From: Desulfobacteraceae bacterium
GTDB lineage: Bacteria; Desulfobacterota; Desulfobacteria; Desulfobacterales; Desulfococcaceae
Length of the DNA stretch: 38,645 nt
NCBI GenBank assembly: GCA_011390755.1
Contig: JAABRU010000056.1
Location: 1 to 38,645, forward strand
Direction of reading: 5' to 3'
Shown: positions 1-8,765 of the stretch, piece by piece
Layout of the letters: each line of letters starts with the position of its first letter
How positions within the stretch are numbered: the stretch's first letter is position 1
Notes under the pieces: model-generated
What the model was told of the DNA's origin: nothing
What the model saw: only the letters and a program-made list of their open reading frames with translations
Databases searched by the model: none
Made by a program: the position numbers and the translations under genes

Positions 1-293
1 TATGGTATTTGTAAGAACAACGCTGTCTGGAGTATCATCACCTTCATAAAATGATTGCTCTGGGAGGTGTCCGGGTGGCGCAGTGTTTTGATGAACTGGC
101 GGAGATGATAAAACAATATCTGAAAGAACCGGAAACAGATGCGGAAAAGCGGCGGCAGACTGTTTTTGAAGAGTGCGGGTTGTGTGATGGGAAAGCTTCG
201 GAGCGGGTGGGCAGAGCAATTATTCAAATATTAAGGCTATTTATTGAAATGAATATACCATGTCTGAAGGAGTCACACACTGAAAGTTTGTGA
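1..293 (+). pseudogene. C-terminal remnant of a carbohydrate/glycerophospho-transferase-like gene
   Basis: The reading frame that ends at 293 is open back to position 15 and has one internal ATG at 51. The protein GGVRVAQCFDELAEMIKQYL followed by a DGKASERV motif resembles the extreme C-terminus of GT-B-fold enzymes of the CDP-glycerol transferase or epimerase-like type. It is far too short to be complete. A second frame (2-46) reads MVFVRTTLSGVSSPS and could supply the preceding residues, so a frameshift near 40-50 is likely. The window edge hides the rest. Family assignment is tentative; that it is the tail of a longer gene is more secure. Confidence 0.4.
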
Positions 294-310
294 CTTTTCA
301 GGCACTCCTT
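267..310. repeat. Nested palindrome, REP-like, possible terminator
   Basis: Outer arms AAGGAGT (267-273) and ACTCCTT (304-310) enclose an inner hairpin, GTCACACACT / AGTTTGTGAC around a GAA loop (272-294). The same inner core, perfect this time, occurs at 33060-33082. It follows the remnant gene and precedes the sulfotransferase, so it may also end transcription. A separate 7-bp palindrome (CCTAAAT/ATTTAGG, 335-351) lies between it and the next start codon. Confidence 0.6.
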
Positions 311-362
311 TGGTACTTTCTTTTCAATAAATAACCTAAATTTAATTTAGGATAGAATCAAT

Positions 363-1424
363 ATGTTCTCAAATTCAAAAAGTCCATTTTTTATCATCGG
401 TGTTCCAAGATCAGGGACAACTCTGCTTGCTGTTTTACTGAATAATCATCCTCTCATTTATGTTGGAAAACAGGCTGTAGGAGCTGCCTTCACAAGAGTT
501 TATCAAAATTATCTGGAGTTGTTTGGCTTGGACGGAGATGTACGATCTCATACAACACCTAAGCGGTTGTTGAATGCTTTTAAATCTGAAGATCGTATAT
601 ACAGAATGTCAAAAACTCGCTTTGATAATTATGAATCTGGAGATTTAAAAACTTTGCTGACTCAGGCTTGTGAGGATGAAGCAAAAAAATATGGAAAACT
701 TATTTGGGGTGATAAAACCCCCAACCTTTATAAGAGTATTCCTAATCTTTCATTTTTCTTTCCTCATGCCCGTTTTATTCATGTCATCCGTGATGGAAGG
801 GCAGTAGCGGTAAGTCATCGTGACCGTCAATATACAAACCTTAAATTAGCTATGCAATCGTGGAAACTGGGTATTATTACCGCCCGCTTTTCAGGTGAAA
901 TGCTTGGCAGCCGTCAATACAAAGAAGTAATTTATGAAGAACTTTTAGAAAATCCTGAACATGTTTTATCCGAAATCTGTGATTTTCTGGAAGTTGATTT
1001 CAGTAATAAAATGTTTGATTTGAATCGATCAGAAACTGCAACTGCCTCGAATAGCTATGTGGGAAAACACATAGATAAGAATCGGGCTGAGAAATGGAGA
1101 AATAAAGTGTCTCCCAAAGAATTATATGGAATTGAACAAATTGCCGGAGATCTTTTACAGCATCTCGGATACAAACTCGAAAAATATAGTTCTGACGGAC
1201 CATTTAAAGCATTAACTCCTTTTAAAGTTGTTTTTCTGAATTTAGGAGTTGGACTAAAAGGTCTTTTCAGATCAAAACAGGTGTCAATGGTTGATCAGAA
1301 GTTAGTTCAAATTGAACGACCTGTAAAAACAAGATTTTTAGGAGTTTTAGCGACTATTGCCCAAAATTTTTTAAGCAATAAGTTGATCTCTCAATTTAAA
1401 AAAGGCAAGGTATTGATTGATTAG
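363..1424 (+). CDS. Sulfotransferase family protein
   Basis: Predicted PAPS-dependent sulfotransferase of the Sulfotransfer_3 type, 353 aa. The 5'-phosphosulfate loop PRSGTT lies at residues 15-20 and the 3'-phosphate region FIHVIRDGRAVAVS at 138-151. The WGDKTP segment (115-120) is typical of the family. As first gene of the polysaccharide operon, with 22 bases to the next gene, it most likely sulfates the surface glycan or its lipid-linked precursor in the cytoplasm. The start has only a weak ribosome site, but the P-loop sits at the usual distance from this ATG. The acceptor cannot be told from sequence. Confidence 0.85.
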   Translation: MFSNSKSPFFIIGVPRSGTTLLAVLLNNHPLIYVGKQAVGAAFTRVYQNYLELFGLDGDVRSHTTPKRLLNAFKSEDRIYRMSKTRFDNYESGDLKTLLTQACEDEAKKYGKLIWGDKTPNLYKSIPNLSFFFPHARFIHVIRDGRAVAVSHRDRQYTNLKLAMQSWKLGIITARFSGEMLGSRQYKEVIYEELLENPEHVLSEICDFLEVDFSNKMFDLNRSETATASNSYVGKHIDKNRAEKWRNKVSPKELYGIEQIAGDLLQHLGYKLEKYSSDGPFKALTPFKVVFLNLGVGLKGLFRSKQVSMVDQKLVQIERPVKTRFLGVLATIAQNFLSNKLISQFKKGKVLID

Positions 1425-1446
1425 GTTGGAATAGAAGGATGAAAAA

Positions 1447-2712
1447 ATGCAAAGCACCAGGTCAAATGCAACGAACAAAATATTGTTTATAACATCGGGC
1501 AGACTGCCATTTCCAACCGGAAACGGCGTATCTGTACTTACACACGGTTTGCTGACATGTTTTCAGAATCTTGGCTTTGCGCCTTGTGTTATACCGTTGT
1601 CAATGAATTACTCAAATAAAGAAGAAGAAATGTTCCATCGGAATTATCTTCTTAAATCAGGTATTCGCATCATGGAATTTCCCGAAATCGCTAATGCAAA
1701 GGGAAACGGCAAAAAACAGTTCATTAAGCGGCTGTTGTATCCCCAGTTCTCAGACTATTTCCCTTACAGCAATAATGTATTGAAATCAATCCTTCAGGAT
1801 GAAGCTGTCAAGCTGCTAGTAGCATTCGGATGGGATGCTGTGGCACTTGTTCACCCGCTTAAAAATGTATTCAAGGTTGCTTCAATAGTAGATTTGCTTG
1901 GCAAGCACTTTGAATTACGGAGACAGTCTGTTAAACAGTATCATGGACTTCAAAAAATAATGGAGTATTTGTCAATCTTTGGTGCCCGAAAAAAAGAACA
2001 GTTTGCCTTGCAGTCTTTACGGAATTTTGATCTGATTCTGGAGCACGCCTATCATCACACACAGGAATTGACTAATATGGGCTATCAGAACGTGTTTTAT
2101 CTGCCGCATCCCATACCGGAGCCTGACAAAAAAAGAATAGCTGAAAAATATGAAAAACGAACTGATAATTCAGTAAGAATCTTAATACCCGGTTCTTTAA
2201 AAGGGGTTGCCAGCCGACTGGGATTTGAATTTTTCATTCAGGAAATTCTGCCGAAATTAGCAAACAGAGAAAATGACATAAACATTCCTTATCGGTTCCG
2301 AATTGTTGGACACGGGAACCTTCCGGAATCATTGAAAACATCTCTGGAAGCACAGAAAAATATTAACCATGTCGGGTTTGTCGAAGATATTGAGAAAGAA
2401 TATGTGAATGCAGATATTGTATTGGTAAATGTTCCTGTTGAGCAGGGGTTCAGAACAAGAATTGCGGATGCGTTTTCTTACGGCTGCTGTGTGGTTGCCC
2501 ACTCTGCAAACTGCGCCGGGATGCCGGAAGTTTCAGATGGTGTCAATGCTTTGACCGCAGAAGATCCGGATCTGTTTGTTCAAAAACTGATAGCAGCAAT
2601 CACCAAACCGGAACTCCGTAAACAGATAGGGGATAAAGCAAAAGAAACTTTTGAAAAACAATATGCAATCAAAGTTGCTACGAAAAAACTGGCTGACTTA
2701 CTCCATCTGTAG
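1447..2712 (+). CDS. Glycosyltransferase, GT-B fold, family 4-like
   Basis: 421 aa. The N-terminal Rossmann half opens with ILFITSGRLPFPTGNGVSV (residues 12-30), the glycine-rich acceptor-side loop. The donor half begins near 243 (VRILIPGSLKG) and contains GHG (288-290) and the helix around E332-G346 where GT4 enzymes bind nucleotide sugar. The second acidic residue of the usual E-x7-E motif appears as Asp341. A GAAGGATG-type ribosome site precedes the ATG. It probably adds one sugar to the lipid-linked repeat unit at the inner membrane. Donor and acceptor are unknown. Confidence 0.8.
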   Translation: MQSTRSNATNKILFITSGRLPFPTGNGVSVLTHGLLTCFQNLGFAPCVIPLSMNYSNKEEEMFHRNYLLKSGIRIMEFPEIANAKGNGKKQFIKRLLYPQFSDYFPYSNNVLKSILQDEAVKLLVAFGWDAVALVHPLKNVFKVASIVDLLGKHFELRRQSVKQYHGLQKIMEYLSIFGARKKEQFALQSLRNFDLILEHAYHHTQELTNMGYQNVFYLPHPIPEPDKKRIAEKYEKRTDNSVRILIPGSLKGVASRLGFEFFIQEILPKLANRENDINIPYRFRIVGHGNLPESLKTSLEAQKNINHVGFVEDIEKEYVNADIVLVNVPVEQGFRTRIADAFSYGCCVVAHSANCAGMPEVSDGVNALTAEDPDLFVQKLIAAITKPELRKQIGDKAKETFEKQYAIKVATKKLADLLHL

Positions 2713-2728
2713 AATCAGAGTTGAAAAT

Positions 2729-4243
2729 ATGAAACAATCTGTTGCTATGAATATTGAGGAGCATCCATCACAGGATATACTTGTCCGGGAAAAGGACAGC
2801 CGAAATGTCAGACTGATGCTTTTGCGTCAGTTTATTATTGTTCCCCTGGGATTTTGCAAATCTTTAATCATTCTCCCTTTTCTTAATCCGAATCAGGTAT
2901 TTCTGCTTAAACTGATCCAAACGTGGTTTCAATATACCCAGCGAACCACACTTGGCACATTTGCCGCTATGGGCTTTTATTATCCGCAGGCTCAGGCACT
3001 GGGTCATTCTAAGGAATGCAGGCGGTATCAGAATCTGGCATGGAAATTCAATGTACTTGGCATGATTGTCGGAATGTGCGTAGGCGGAGGACTTGCACTT
3101 GGCTTTTTTAACTGGAAGTATGCATGGATTCTTATGATATGGGGAGCTTGTTCGGTTCCGATTAATTATATCCATGCCTCATTTCAGGCACGGGGGCAGT
3201 TTGCAAATTATGCTACTGTTGATATTGTTCAAAGCATCGGAGGATTGATATTTCCTTTACTTGGAGTATTTTTTGGGGGCTTTTACGGTCTGCTGGCAGG
3301 AAGTATGATATCGTTTTTTCTGACCTGCAGTTATGGAAAGCGTTGGTTTTTCCCTAACCCAATTCATCTTGATAAAAGTTTTGTTTTTAAAACTGTCCGG
3401 GATGGAATACAGTTATGGGCAGCAGGTTTTCTTCAGACAATTGCAAATACTTTTGAAATTACGCTAATGGCATTTATGCTGCCGAAGGATGATTTTTTCG
3501 CAGGCTATTATGCCGTTGCTATGACTTTGGCAAGCGTTGTTAATCAGTCTTTGACATCAATATACAATGTTTTTTCAAGAAGACTTACAATAACATCTTC
3601 ACAATACTTTGAAAAACAGAACGAAGAAAATTCCGTATTCGATAATCTTGCCGATTTTGTTATCGTTGATGTTATAGTTTTTTCATTTTCTTCTGCAATC
3701 GTAATAACAGGATTACAACTATTTAAAATAGTTTTACCCGAGTATTCCGGATCAATATCAATCGTTCCACAACTGTTGTTAAGCCTTGTTTTATTCAGAT
3801 CAAGAGCTTATCCATATGTACTGTATAAAGTAAAAAGAACTTTTGGCAAAATGTATATCGTAAACATCGTACACATCGTTATCGGTGTTCTGATGGGATT
3901 TTTATTTATTTCTCTAAATAAAAGCCATTTGTTAGCATATTGTCAAATTGTTTCTGCATTATTTGGCAGTACGCTTGCATGGGGTTTTATTTGGAGAATT
4001 ATAGGTATTCCTGTACGAAAGGATTTCTGTTGCAGATATTTAATCATTTTAACCATGCTGATTGTATGGTTAGCATATTTTATATATGGAAATGATATAG
4101 TTAAGGATATTGTTATTGCATGGGCAGGAATGTTAGTTATAGTATTTACATGTTATATTTTTTTTCGGAACTCCTTTAAAATTTTAATTGAAATTTTAAA
4201 GATGAAAAACGATTCAGAAACAAAATATAGTAATCTTTTATAA
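2729..4243 (+). CDS. Oligosaccharide flippase / polysaccharide biosynthesis membrane protein (Wzx-like)
   Basis: About 504 aa and strongly hydrophobic, with roughly 12 predicted membrane segments, for example around FIIVPLGFCKSLIILPFL near the N-terminus and the closing ILTMLIVWLAYFIYG stretch. This pattern and length fit MATE-like Wzx flippases, which move undecaprenyl-linked repeat units across the inner membrane. The frame is open upstream to 2651 inside the preceding gene; I prefer the ATG at 2729, which avoids a 61-base overlap. An in-frame ATG at 2747 is an alternative. No family-specific residue can be verified by eye; the call rests on hydropathy, length and location. Confidence 0.75.
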   Translation: MKQSVAMNIEEHPSQDILVREKDSRNVRLMLLRQFIIVPLGFCKSLIILPFLNPNQVFLLKLIQTWFQYTQRTTLGTFAAMGFYYPQAQALGHSKECRRYQNLAWKFNVLGMIVGMCVGGGLALGFFNWKYAWILMIWGACSVPINYIHASFQARGQFANYATVDIVQSIGGLIFPLLGVFFGGFYGLLAGSMISFFLTCSYGKRWFFPNPIHLDKSFVFKTVRDGIQLWAAGFLQTIANTFEITLMAFMLPKDDFFAGYYAVAMTLASVVNQSLTSIYNVFSRRLTITSSQYFEKQNEENSVFDNLADFVIVDVIVFSFSSAIVITGLQLFKIVLPEYSGSISIVPQLLLSLVLFRSRAYPYVLYKVKRTFGKMYIVNIVHIVIGVLMGFLFISLNKSHLLAYCQIVSALFGSTLAWGFIWRIIGIPVRKDFCCRYLIILTMLIVWLAYFIYGNDIVKDIVIAWAGMLVIVFTCYIFFRNSFKILIEILKMKNDSETKYSNLL

Positions 4244-4261
4244 TAAGGAGATATTTAAGAA

Positions 4262-4984
4262 ATGATTTTTATTAAACGTTTTGTTAAAAATGCCATATTA
4301 AAAACCGGCTACGAAATAAAGCGTGTAGTCCCACATAAAACCTTCGGATTCAGTTTACAAAGATTATTATCCGATCATCAGGTGAACACTGTTCTTGATG
4401 TGGGTGCAAATGTGGGTGGTTATGCAATGTTTCTGAGGAAATTGGGCTACAGGGGAAAAATAATTTCTTTTGAACCCCTGAGTGTTGCTTATGATCAACT
4501 CGTCGAAAATGCTAAAAATGACTCCGAATGGAATGTAGCCCCTAAAATGGCAATTGGAAACTTTGACGGCGAAATTGTAATAAATATATCGAATAATCTT
4601 GTAAGCAGTTCAATTCTTGAAATGCTCCCGCTTCATAAGAAAAACGCACCTGATTCGGCTTACTGTTCCAGTGAGCGCGTAGCAATTCATCGGCTTGATA
4701 CAGTTGCATTTCCATATTTAAACCATAATCGTGTTTTTCTTAAAGCGGATGTGCAGGGGTATGAAAAAAGAGTGCTGGAAGGGGCAGAAAAGATATTTGA
4801 TCAAATTACCGGCATACAACTGGAACTTTCTTTTGCACCATTGTATGAAGGACAGGAACTGTTTCTTGAAATGGTTAATTTTTTGGACAGATACGGTTTT
4901 AGCCTCTATTCCGTCAATCCCGGATTTACAGATCGGGATTCCGGGCGTGTTTTGCAAGTAATGGGGGTATTTTTCAGAGAATGA
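4262..4984 (+). CDS. FkbM family methyltransferase
   Basis: 240 aa, SAM-dependent. Motif I is VLDVGANVGGY (residues 44-54), followed by the acidic strand end SFEP (69-72). The typical FkbM block FLKADVQGYEKRVLEGAE lies in the second half. FkbM enzymes O-methylate sugars or polyketides, and in this operon a sugar hydroxyl is the likely target. A strong AAGGAG ribosome site precedes the ATG, and 18 bases separate it from the flippase gene. The last residues (VMGVFFRE) complete the expected final beta strands, so the gene looks intact. Confidence 0.88.
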   Translation: MIFIKRFVKNAILKTGYEIKRVVPHKTFGFSLQRLLSDHQVNTVLDVGANVGGYAMFLRKLGYRGKIISFEPLSVAYDQLVENAKNDSEWNVAPKMAIGNFDGEIVINISNNLVSSSILEMLPLHKKNAPDSAYCSSERVAIHRLDTVAFPYLNHNRVFLKADVQGYEKRVLEGAEKIFDQITGIQLELSFAPLYEGQELFLEMVNFLDRYGFSLYSVNPGFTDRDSGRVLQVMGVFFRE

Positions 4985-4993
4985 AATTGTGCT

Positions 4994-5950
4994 TTGTCAA
5001 AATTCATATCCATTTTCAAATCGGAGCATGATAATGTTCATAATGCAGTGAAAGATAGAAGAATGAAAAATATTGTACCATCAATCGAAATTTATGCCGA
5101 GCAAAAGCCTTCTGAAAAAAAGTTGGAAGGTGGCAAGAGGTTTTTAATTTTAGATAAATGTTATAACCTTCCTTTGGTAAGCATTATCACCGTTGTCCGA
5201 AATGGTGAGAAATATATTGAAAAAACCATACAGAGCGTATTGAATCAGGAATATCCGAATATTGAGTATATTGTTATTGACGGGGCTTCAACAGACAATA
5301 CCCTCAACATTATAAAAAAATATGAACAAGTCATAGATTATTGGCTGAGTGAACCTGACAGCGGCATTTACGATGCAATGAACAAAGGAATTGCTCTGGC
5401 AAAAGGAGAACTTATAAAACTTTTAAACGCAGATGATATGTTGCCATCTGATTCTGTTTCTTGTGCAGTTAAATTTTTTAAAGATGCTGACAACAACAAA
5501 TGTATTATTATGGGAAATCTTGAACTTATTGATAAAAATGATAATAGAATAGATATATGGAAAAAGGGTTTTCTGCATCCATCATGGTATGTTTCTAAAC
5601 AGATATATGAACAAATCGGATTTTACAATACGCATTTCAAAGTGTCCGCAGATTATGAATATTTTTTACGTTTACAACATGCAAAAATCAGATTTATTCA
5701 GACAGATGATGTCTTAATAAAATTTCGGTGGGGTGGGACTTCTTTAAATTTTACAGGTGTTTTTGAAGGATTTAAAATTGATTTGAAATTTAAAGGAATT
5801 ATTAATTCTATCTATTTGGCATTTGGAAGATTTTACAAAAAATCCCGTTATTGGTTGCTACGATTAATAATAGGGGAGCAATATGCAAACAAAATATATG
5901 CTAAGATGAAATATTTTATTTATTTACTTAAATATAAGGAGATAAATTAA
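4994..5950 (+). CDS. Glycosyltransferase family 2
   Basis: GT-A fold enzyme. Counting from the TTG at 4994 (318 aa), the GT2 domain begins at residue 60 with LVSIITVVRNGEKYIEKTIQ. EYIVIDGASTDNT lies at 91-103 and the nucleotide-binding acidic motif NADD at 145-148. The N-terminal 55 residues look low in conservation. The ATG at 5063 (residue 24) is an equally plausible start, since neither has a strong ribosome site. The stop overlaps the next start as TAATG, so translation is probably coupled. It should transfer one sugar to the growing lipid-linked glycan. Confidence 0.85.
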   Translation: MSKFISIFKSEHDNVHNAVKDRRMKNIVPSIEIYAEQKPSEKKLEGGKRFLILDKCYNLPLVSIITVVRNGEKYIEKTIQSVLNQEYPNIEYIVIDGASTDNTLNIIKKYEQVIDYWLSEPDSGIYDAMNKGIALAKGELIKLLNADDMLPSDSVSCAVKFFKDADNNKCIIMGNLELIDKNDNRIDIWKKGFLHPSWYVSKQIYEQIGFYNTHFKVSADYEYFLRLQHAKIRFIQTDDVLIKFRWGGTSLNFTGVFEGFKIDLKFKGIINSIYLAFGRFYKKSRYWLLRLIIGEQYANKIYAKMKYFIYLLKYKEIN

Positions 5951-6900
5951 TGTGGCAGAAATGGGTATGTCCAAAACATGGTGACTTTCTCTCGGAAAAG
6001 AATGATTCTCTTGTTTGTCCAAAAGGAGAGCATTTCAGGATAATCAATAATATTCCTCGTTTTGTTCCAAAAACTTCATATGCAGATGCTTTTGGTGAAC
6101 AATGGAATCGTTATCGTCTGACTCAGCTTGACTCTTATACGGGAACAAAAATTTCCAGAGATCGTGTTCGTCTGTCTTTAGGAGATGAGTTATGGAGTAA
6201 TTTAAAAGGAAAATATGTATTGGAGGCTGGCTGTGGTTCAGGCAGATTCACAGAGATTTTACTTGAGCGGGGAGCTTTTGTCACTTCAATTGATCTTAGC
6301 AGCGCGGTTGAAGCAAATCAGAAAAATTTTCCACAAAATGTGCATCATAGAATAGCTCAGGCAAATATCCTTTCACTTCCTTTCATGCCAAAGCAATTTG
6401 ATCTTGTTTTTTGTCTTGGTGTAGTTCAACATACACCAAATCCAAAGGCAACAATAAAATCGCTCGCGGCGCAAGTCAAGTCAGAGGGTGCGTTAGTTTT
6501 TGATCACTATACTTACAGTCTTTCTGCATTTACCAAAATCACTGAGCCAATTATGAGGCAGTGGCTGAAAAGAGTTTCACCGGAGTCAGGAATACGCTAC
6601 ACAGAAAAACTGGTAGATACATTTCTGCCTTTTCATCGAAAAGCTAAACATTATTATTTTATGCAGGCTTTACTCAGTCGGTTAAGCCCAATTCGTTCAT
6701 ACTATCAATCTTATCCAGAGTTAAACGATGAACTGCAATATGAATGGGCAATGCTGGATACACACGATGCTCTGACCAGTTGGTATCGGCATAAATTATC
6801 CAGAATACAAATTATAAACATCCTTAGAAAACTCAATTTTGTTGAAATCAGGTGTGAACAATTAAAAGCATTTTTGGTAGCCTCTGGCAAGCAGAAATAA
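5950..6900 (+). CDS. Class I SAM-dependent methyltransferase with N-terminal zinc-ribbon-like segment
   Basis: 316 aa. The first 40 residues carry Cys7, His10, Cys23 and His28 in a Trm112-like arrangement (CPKH...CPKGEH), then a linker. The Rossmann domain has motif I VLEAGCGSGRF (90-100), the acidic residue after strand 2 (SIDLSS) and the post-I segment FDLVFCLGVVQHT. This layout is common in methyltransferases of polysaccharide clusters that modify sugars or glycan ends. The start overlaps the previous stop by one base (TAATG). Confidence 0.85.
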   Translation: MWQKWVCPKHGDFLSEKNDSLVCPKGEHFRIINNIPRFVPKTSYADAFGEQWNRYRLTQLDSYTGTKISRDRVRLSLGDELWSNLKGKYVLEAGCGSGRFTEILLERGAFVTSIDLSSAVEANQKNFPQNVHHRIAQANILSLPFMPKQFDLVFCLGVVQHTPNPKATIKSLAAQVKSEGALVFDHYTYSLSAFTKITEPIMRQWLKRVSPESGIRYTEKLVDTFLPFHRKAKHYYFMQALLSRLSPIRSYYQSYPELNDELQYEWAMLDTHDALTSWYRHKLSRIQIINILRKLNFVEIRCEQLKAFLVASGKQK

Positions 6901-6925
6901 TCCTGTATAAAAATAGAGAGGAAAA

Positions 6926-8257
6926 ATGTTAAAATATCTACTTAATTTTTATGTTTTGTTACTTCCCTATGAATATCTTTTTGTTGAGTTTTTTGAATCC
7001 AGAACCATATTTAAGCCCTATCGGATAATAGGGATAGTCTTGATTGTGACTTGGGGATTCCGTAAAATGGGTTCATTTAAATTGGATTCCTATGATATAA
7101 AATTTATATTATTCTTTTTCTGGGGAATATGTTTGACATTTTTCTGGATGATAGTGTCCGGTGAAGGTGAGCCTGATTATACAAAACATGAATTTACGCT
7201 GATATTCTTTGCATTTCTGATTTATATTGTTGTAAAAAATTCAAACCTCAATTTTCATGATATGGAAAATCTGCTGAATACATTTGTGGCAGGAACTGTA
7301 TCAAGCATTTTCCTAATGCTGTATCTAAATCAGTTCAGTTTCACAGGAAGATTTTCAGGTTTTTTCCGTAATCCGAATTCACTTGCATTTACTGTGGGGA
7401 TCAGTATGCTTATTCTTCTCTCAAAATTATTGTTTCCAAAAACAAAATTCTCTCCTTTAAAAAAAACATATTATATTTCTGTTTCCATCCTGCTGTTTAT
7501 CATTCTGATTCTTTCCGGATCACGGGGAGGAACCATAGCTTTTTTAATAGGATCACTTATTTTAATATACTTTTCATTAGGAAATGTAACAAAAAAACGA
7601 AATTCCAGACTGCATCAGTTTTTGATTGCATTTGTCGTTATCTCCGCATTTGTTTTAACATATCGTTCCATGACTTCCAAAGATACAACAGGAGTTATGA
7701 AACGTTATGAAATAGAAAATATGCAGGATACATCCGGAAGGTATGACCTGTGGAGAAGCGGCATGAATGTTGCTATTGACCATTATTTTATTGGTATAGG
7801 CATGTCCCAATATCGTTATTATCATTTTGATTATATTAATAAATTGGATTATTTGCTAAAACCCGGTTCGACAAAGCACAGACTGGGGCTTCACAGTGAT
7901 TATGCGGATTTTCTGGTTTCATACGGTGTTATAGGTTTTATTCTTTTCATATCAATATATTTTTCACTTTTTAAAAAATTACGATTATGTATTAAAATAT
8001 TTCAGGGAAATTACTATTATTTTGCTCCTCTTTTCTTGGGAATATTTTGTATGATTCTGATACAGCAATCTGTTGCAATGTTATTGTTAAGCCCCTTATA
8101 CTATTTTTTTATCGCACTGATTATGGTGTTTATAAAAAATGTCATATCTTTGAATAAAGGGAAAAATCATGTTATTATCCCATCTGGCAAACATGCTGAT
8201 ACTCTGGCAGAAAATATGCCGCCGCATAAAACAGTTCATTCTCAAATCTGCATTTAA
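6926..8257 (+). CDS. O-antigen ligase / polymerase family membrane protein (Wzy_C)
   Basis: 443 aa with about 10-12 membrane segments. The Wzy_C hallmark is visible: SGSRGGTIAFLIGSL in the middle, followed by a long loop containing GRYDLWRSG and GIGMSQYRYYHF, then HSDYADFLVSYGVIGF. Family members either polymerise O-units in the periplasm (Wzy) or ligate glycans to lipid A core or protein (WaaL, PglL). Sequence alone does not separate these roles. With a Wzx-like gene nearby and no other polymerase candidate here, Wzy is the simpler reading. The 3' end overlaps the next gene by 89 bases, which is unusually long. Confidence 0.85.
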   Translation: MLKYLLNFYVLLLPYEYLFVEFFESRTIFKPYRIIGIVLIVTWGFRKMGSFKLDSYDIKFILFFFWGICLTFFWMIVSGEGEPDYTKHEFTLIFFAFLIYIVVKNSNLNFHDMENLLNTFVAGTVSSIFLMLYLNQFSFTGRFSGFFRNPNSLAFTVGISMLILLSKLLFPKTKFSPLKKTYYISVSILLFIILILSGSRGGTIAFLIGSLILIYFSLGNVTKKRNSRLHQFLIAFVVISAFVLTYRSMTSKDTTGVMKRYEIENMQDTSGRYDLWRSGMNVAIDHYFIGIGMSQYRYYHFDYINKLDYLLKPGSTKHRLGLHSDYADFLVSYGVIGFILFISIYFSLFKKLRLCIKIFQGNYYYFAPLFLGIFCMILIQQSVAMLLLSPLYYFFIALIMVFIKNVISLNKGKNHVIIPSGKHADTLAENMPPHKTVHSQICI

Positions 8258-8765
8258 GCATGTGGGAAAAAACTTTGTTTTTGACCCTGACGGTGAATAC
8301 AGTTTTCATAACATTGAAGTCGGTGATGATGTTTTTATCGGTCCCGGTGCAGTATTGAGTGCTACAGAAAGCAAAATCAGCATCAGCAATAAAGTAATGT
8401 TCGGACCCAATGTTACCATCATGGGCGGAGATCATAATACCTCTGTAGTGGGAAAATTTATGTATGATGTGAAAGAGAAACGCCCGGAAGATGATCAGCC
8501 TGTTGTGATTGAAGATGATGTATGGATTGGAACCGGGGCAATTATTCTGAAAGGGGTAAAAATTCACAGAGGAAGTATTGTTGCCGCAGGTTCAGTTGTC
8601 ACCAAAGATGTTCCGCCTTATACCATTGTTGCAGGTGTTCCGGCAAAAGTTGTCAAGATGCGGTTTGATGCTGATACCATTATTGCACATGAATCTATCC
8701 TGTATTCTCAGGAAAAGCGACTTACAAAAGAATATTTTACAAATATTTTTGGAGAACATTTATAA
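8169..8765 (+). CDS. Acyltransferase with left-handed beta-helix (hexapeptide repeats)
   Basis: 198 aa. Hexapeptide repeats run from IEVGDDVFIGPGAVLS through VVIEDDVWIGTGAIILKGV to IVAAGSVVTKDVPPYTIVAG, ending with the usual VPAKVVK cap. The loop GGDHNT resembles the catalytic His region of the maltose/galactoside O-acetyltransferase and CatB group. It probably O- or N-acetylates a sugar of the glycan. AAGGGA seven bases before the ATG at 8169 supports that start, although it lies inside the preceding gene. The stop is followed directly by the asnB-like ATG. Confidence 0.85.
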   Translation: MLLSHLANMLILWQKICRRIKQFILKSAFKHVGKNFVFDPDGEYSFHNIEVGDDVFIGPGAVLSATESKISISNKVMFGPNVTIMGGDHNTSVVGKFMYDVKEKRPEDDQPVVIEDDVWIGTGAIILKGVKIHRGSIVAAGSVVTKDVPPYTIVAGVPAKVVKMRFDADTIIAHESILYSQEKRLTKEYFTNIFGEHL

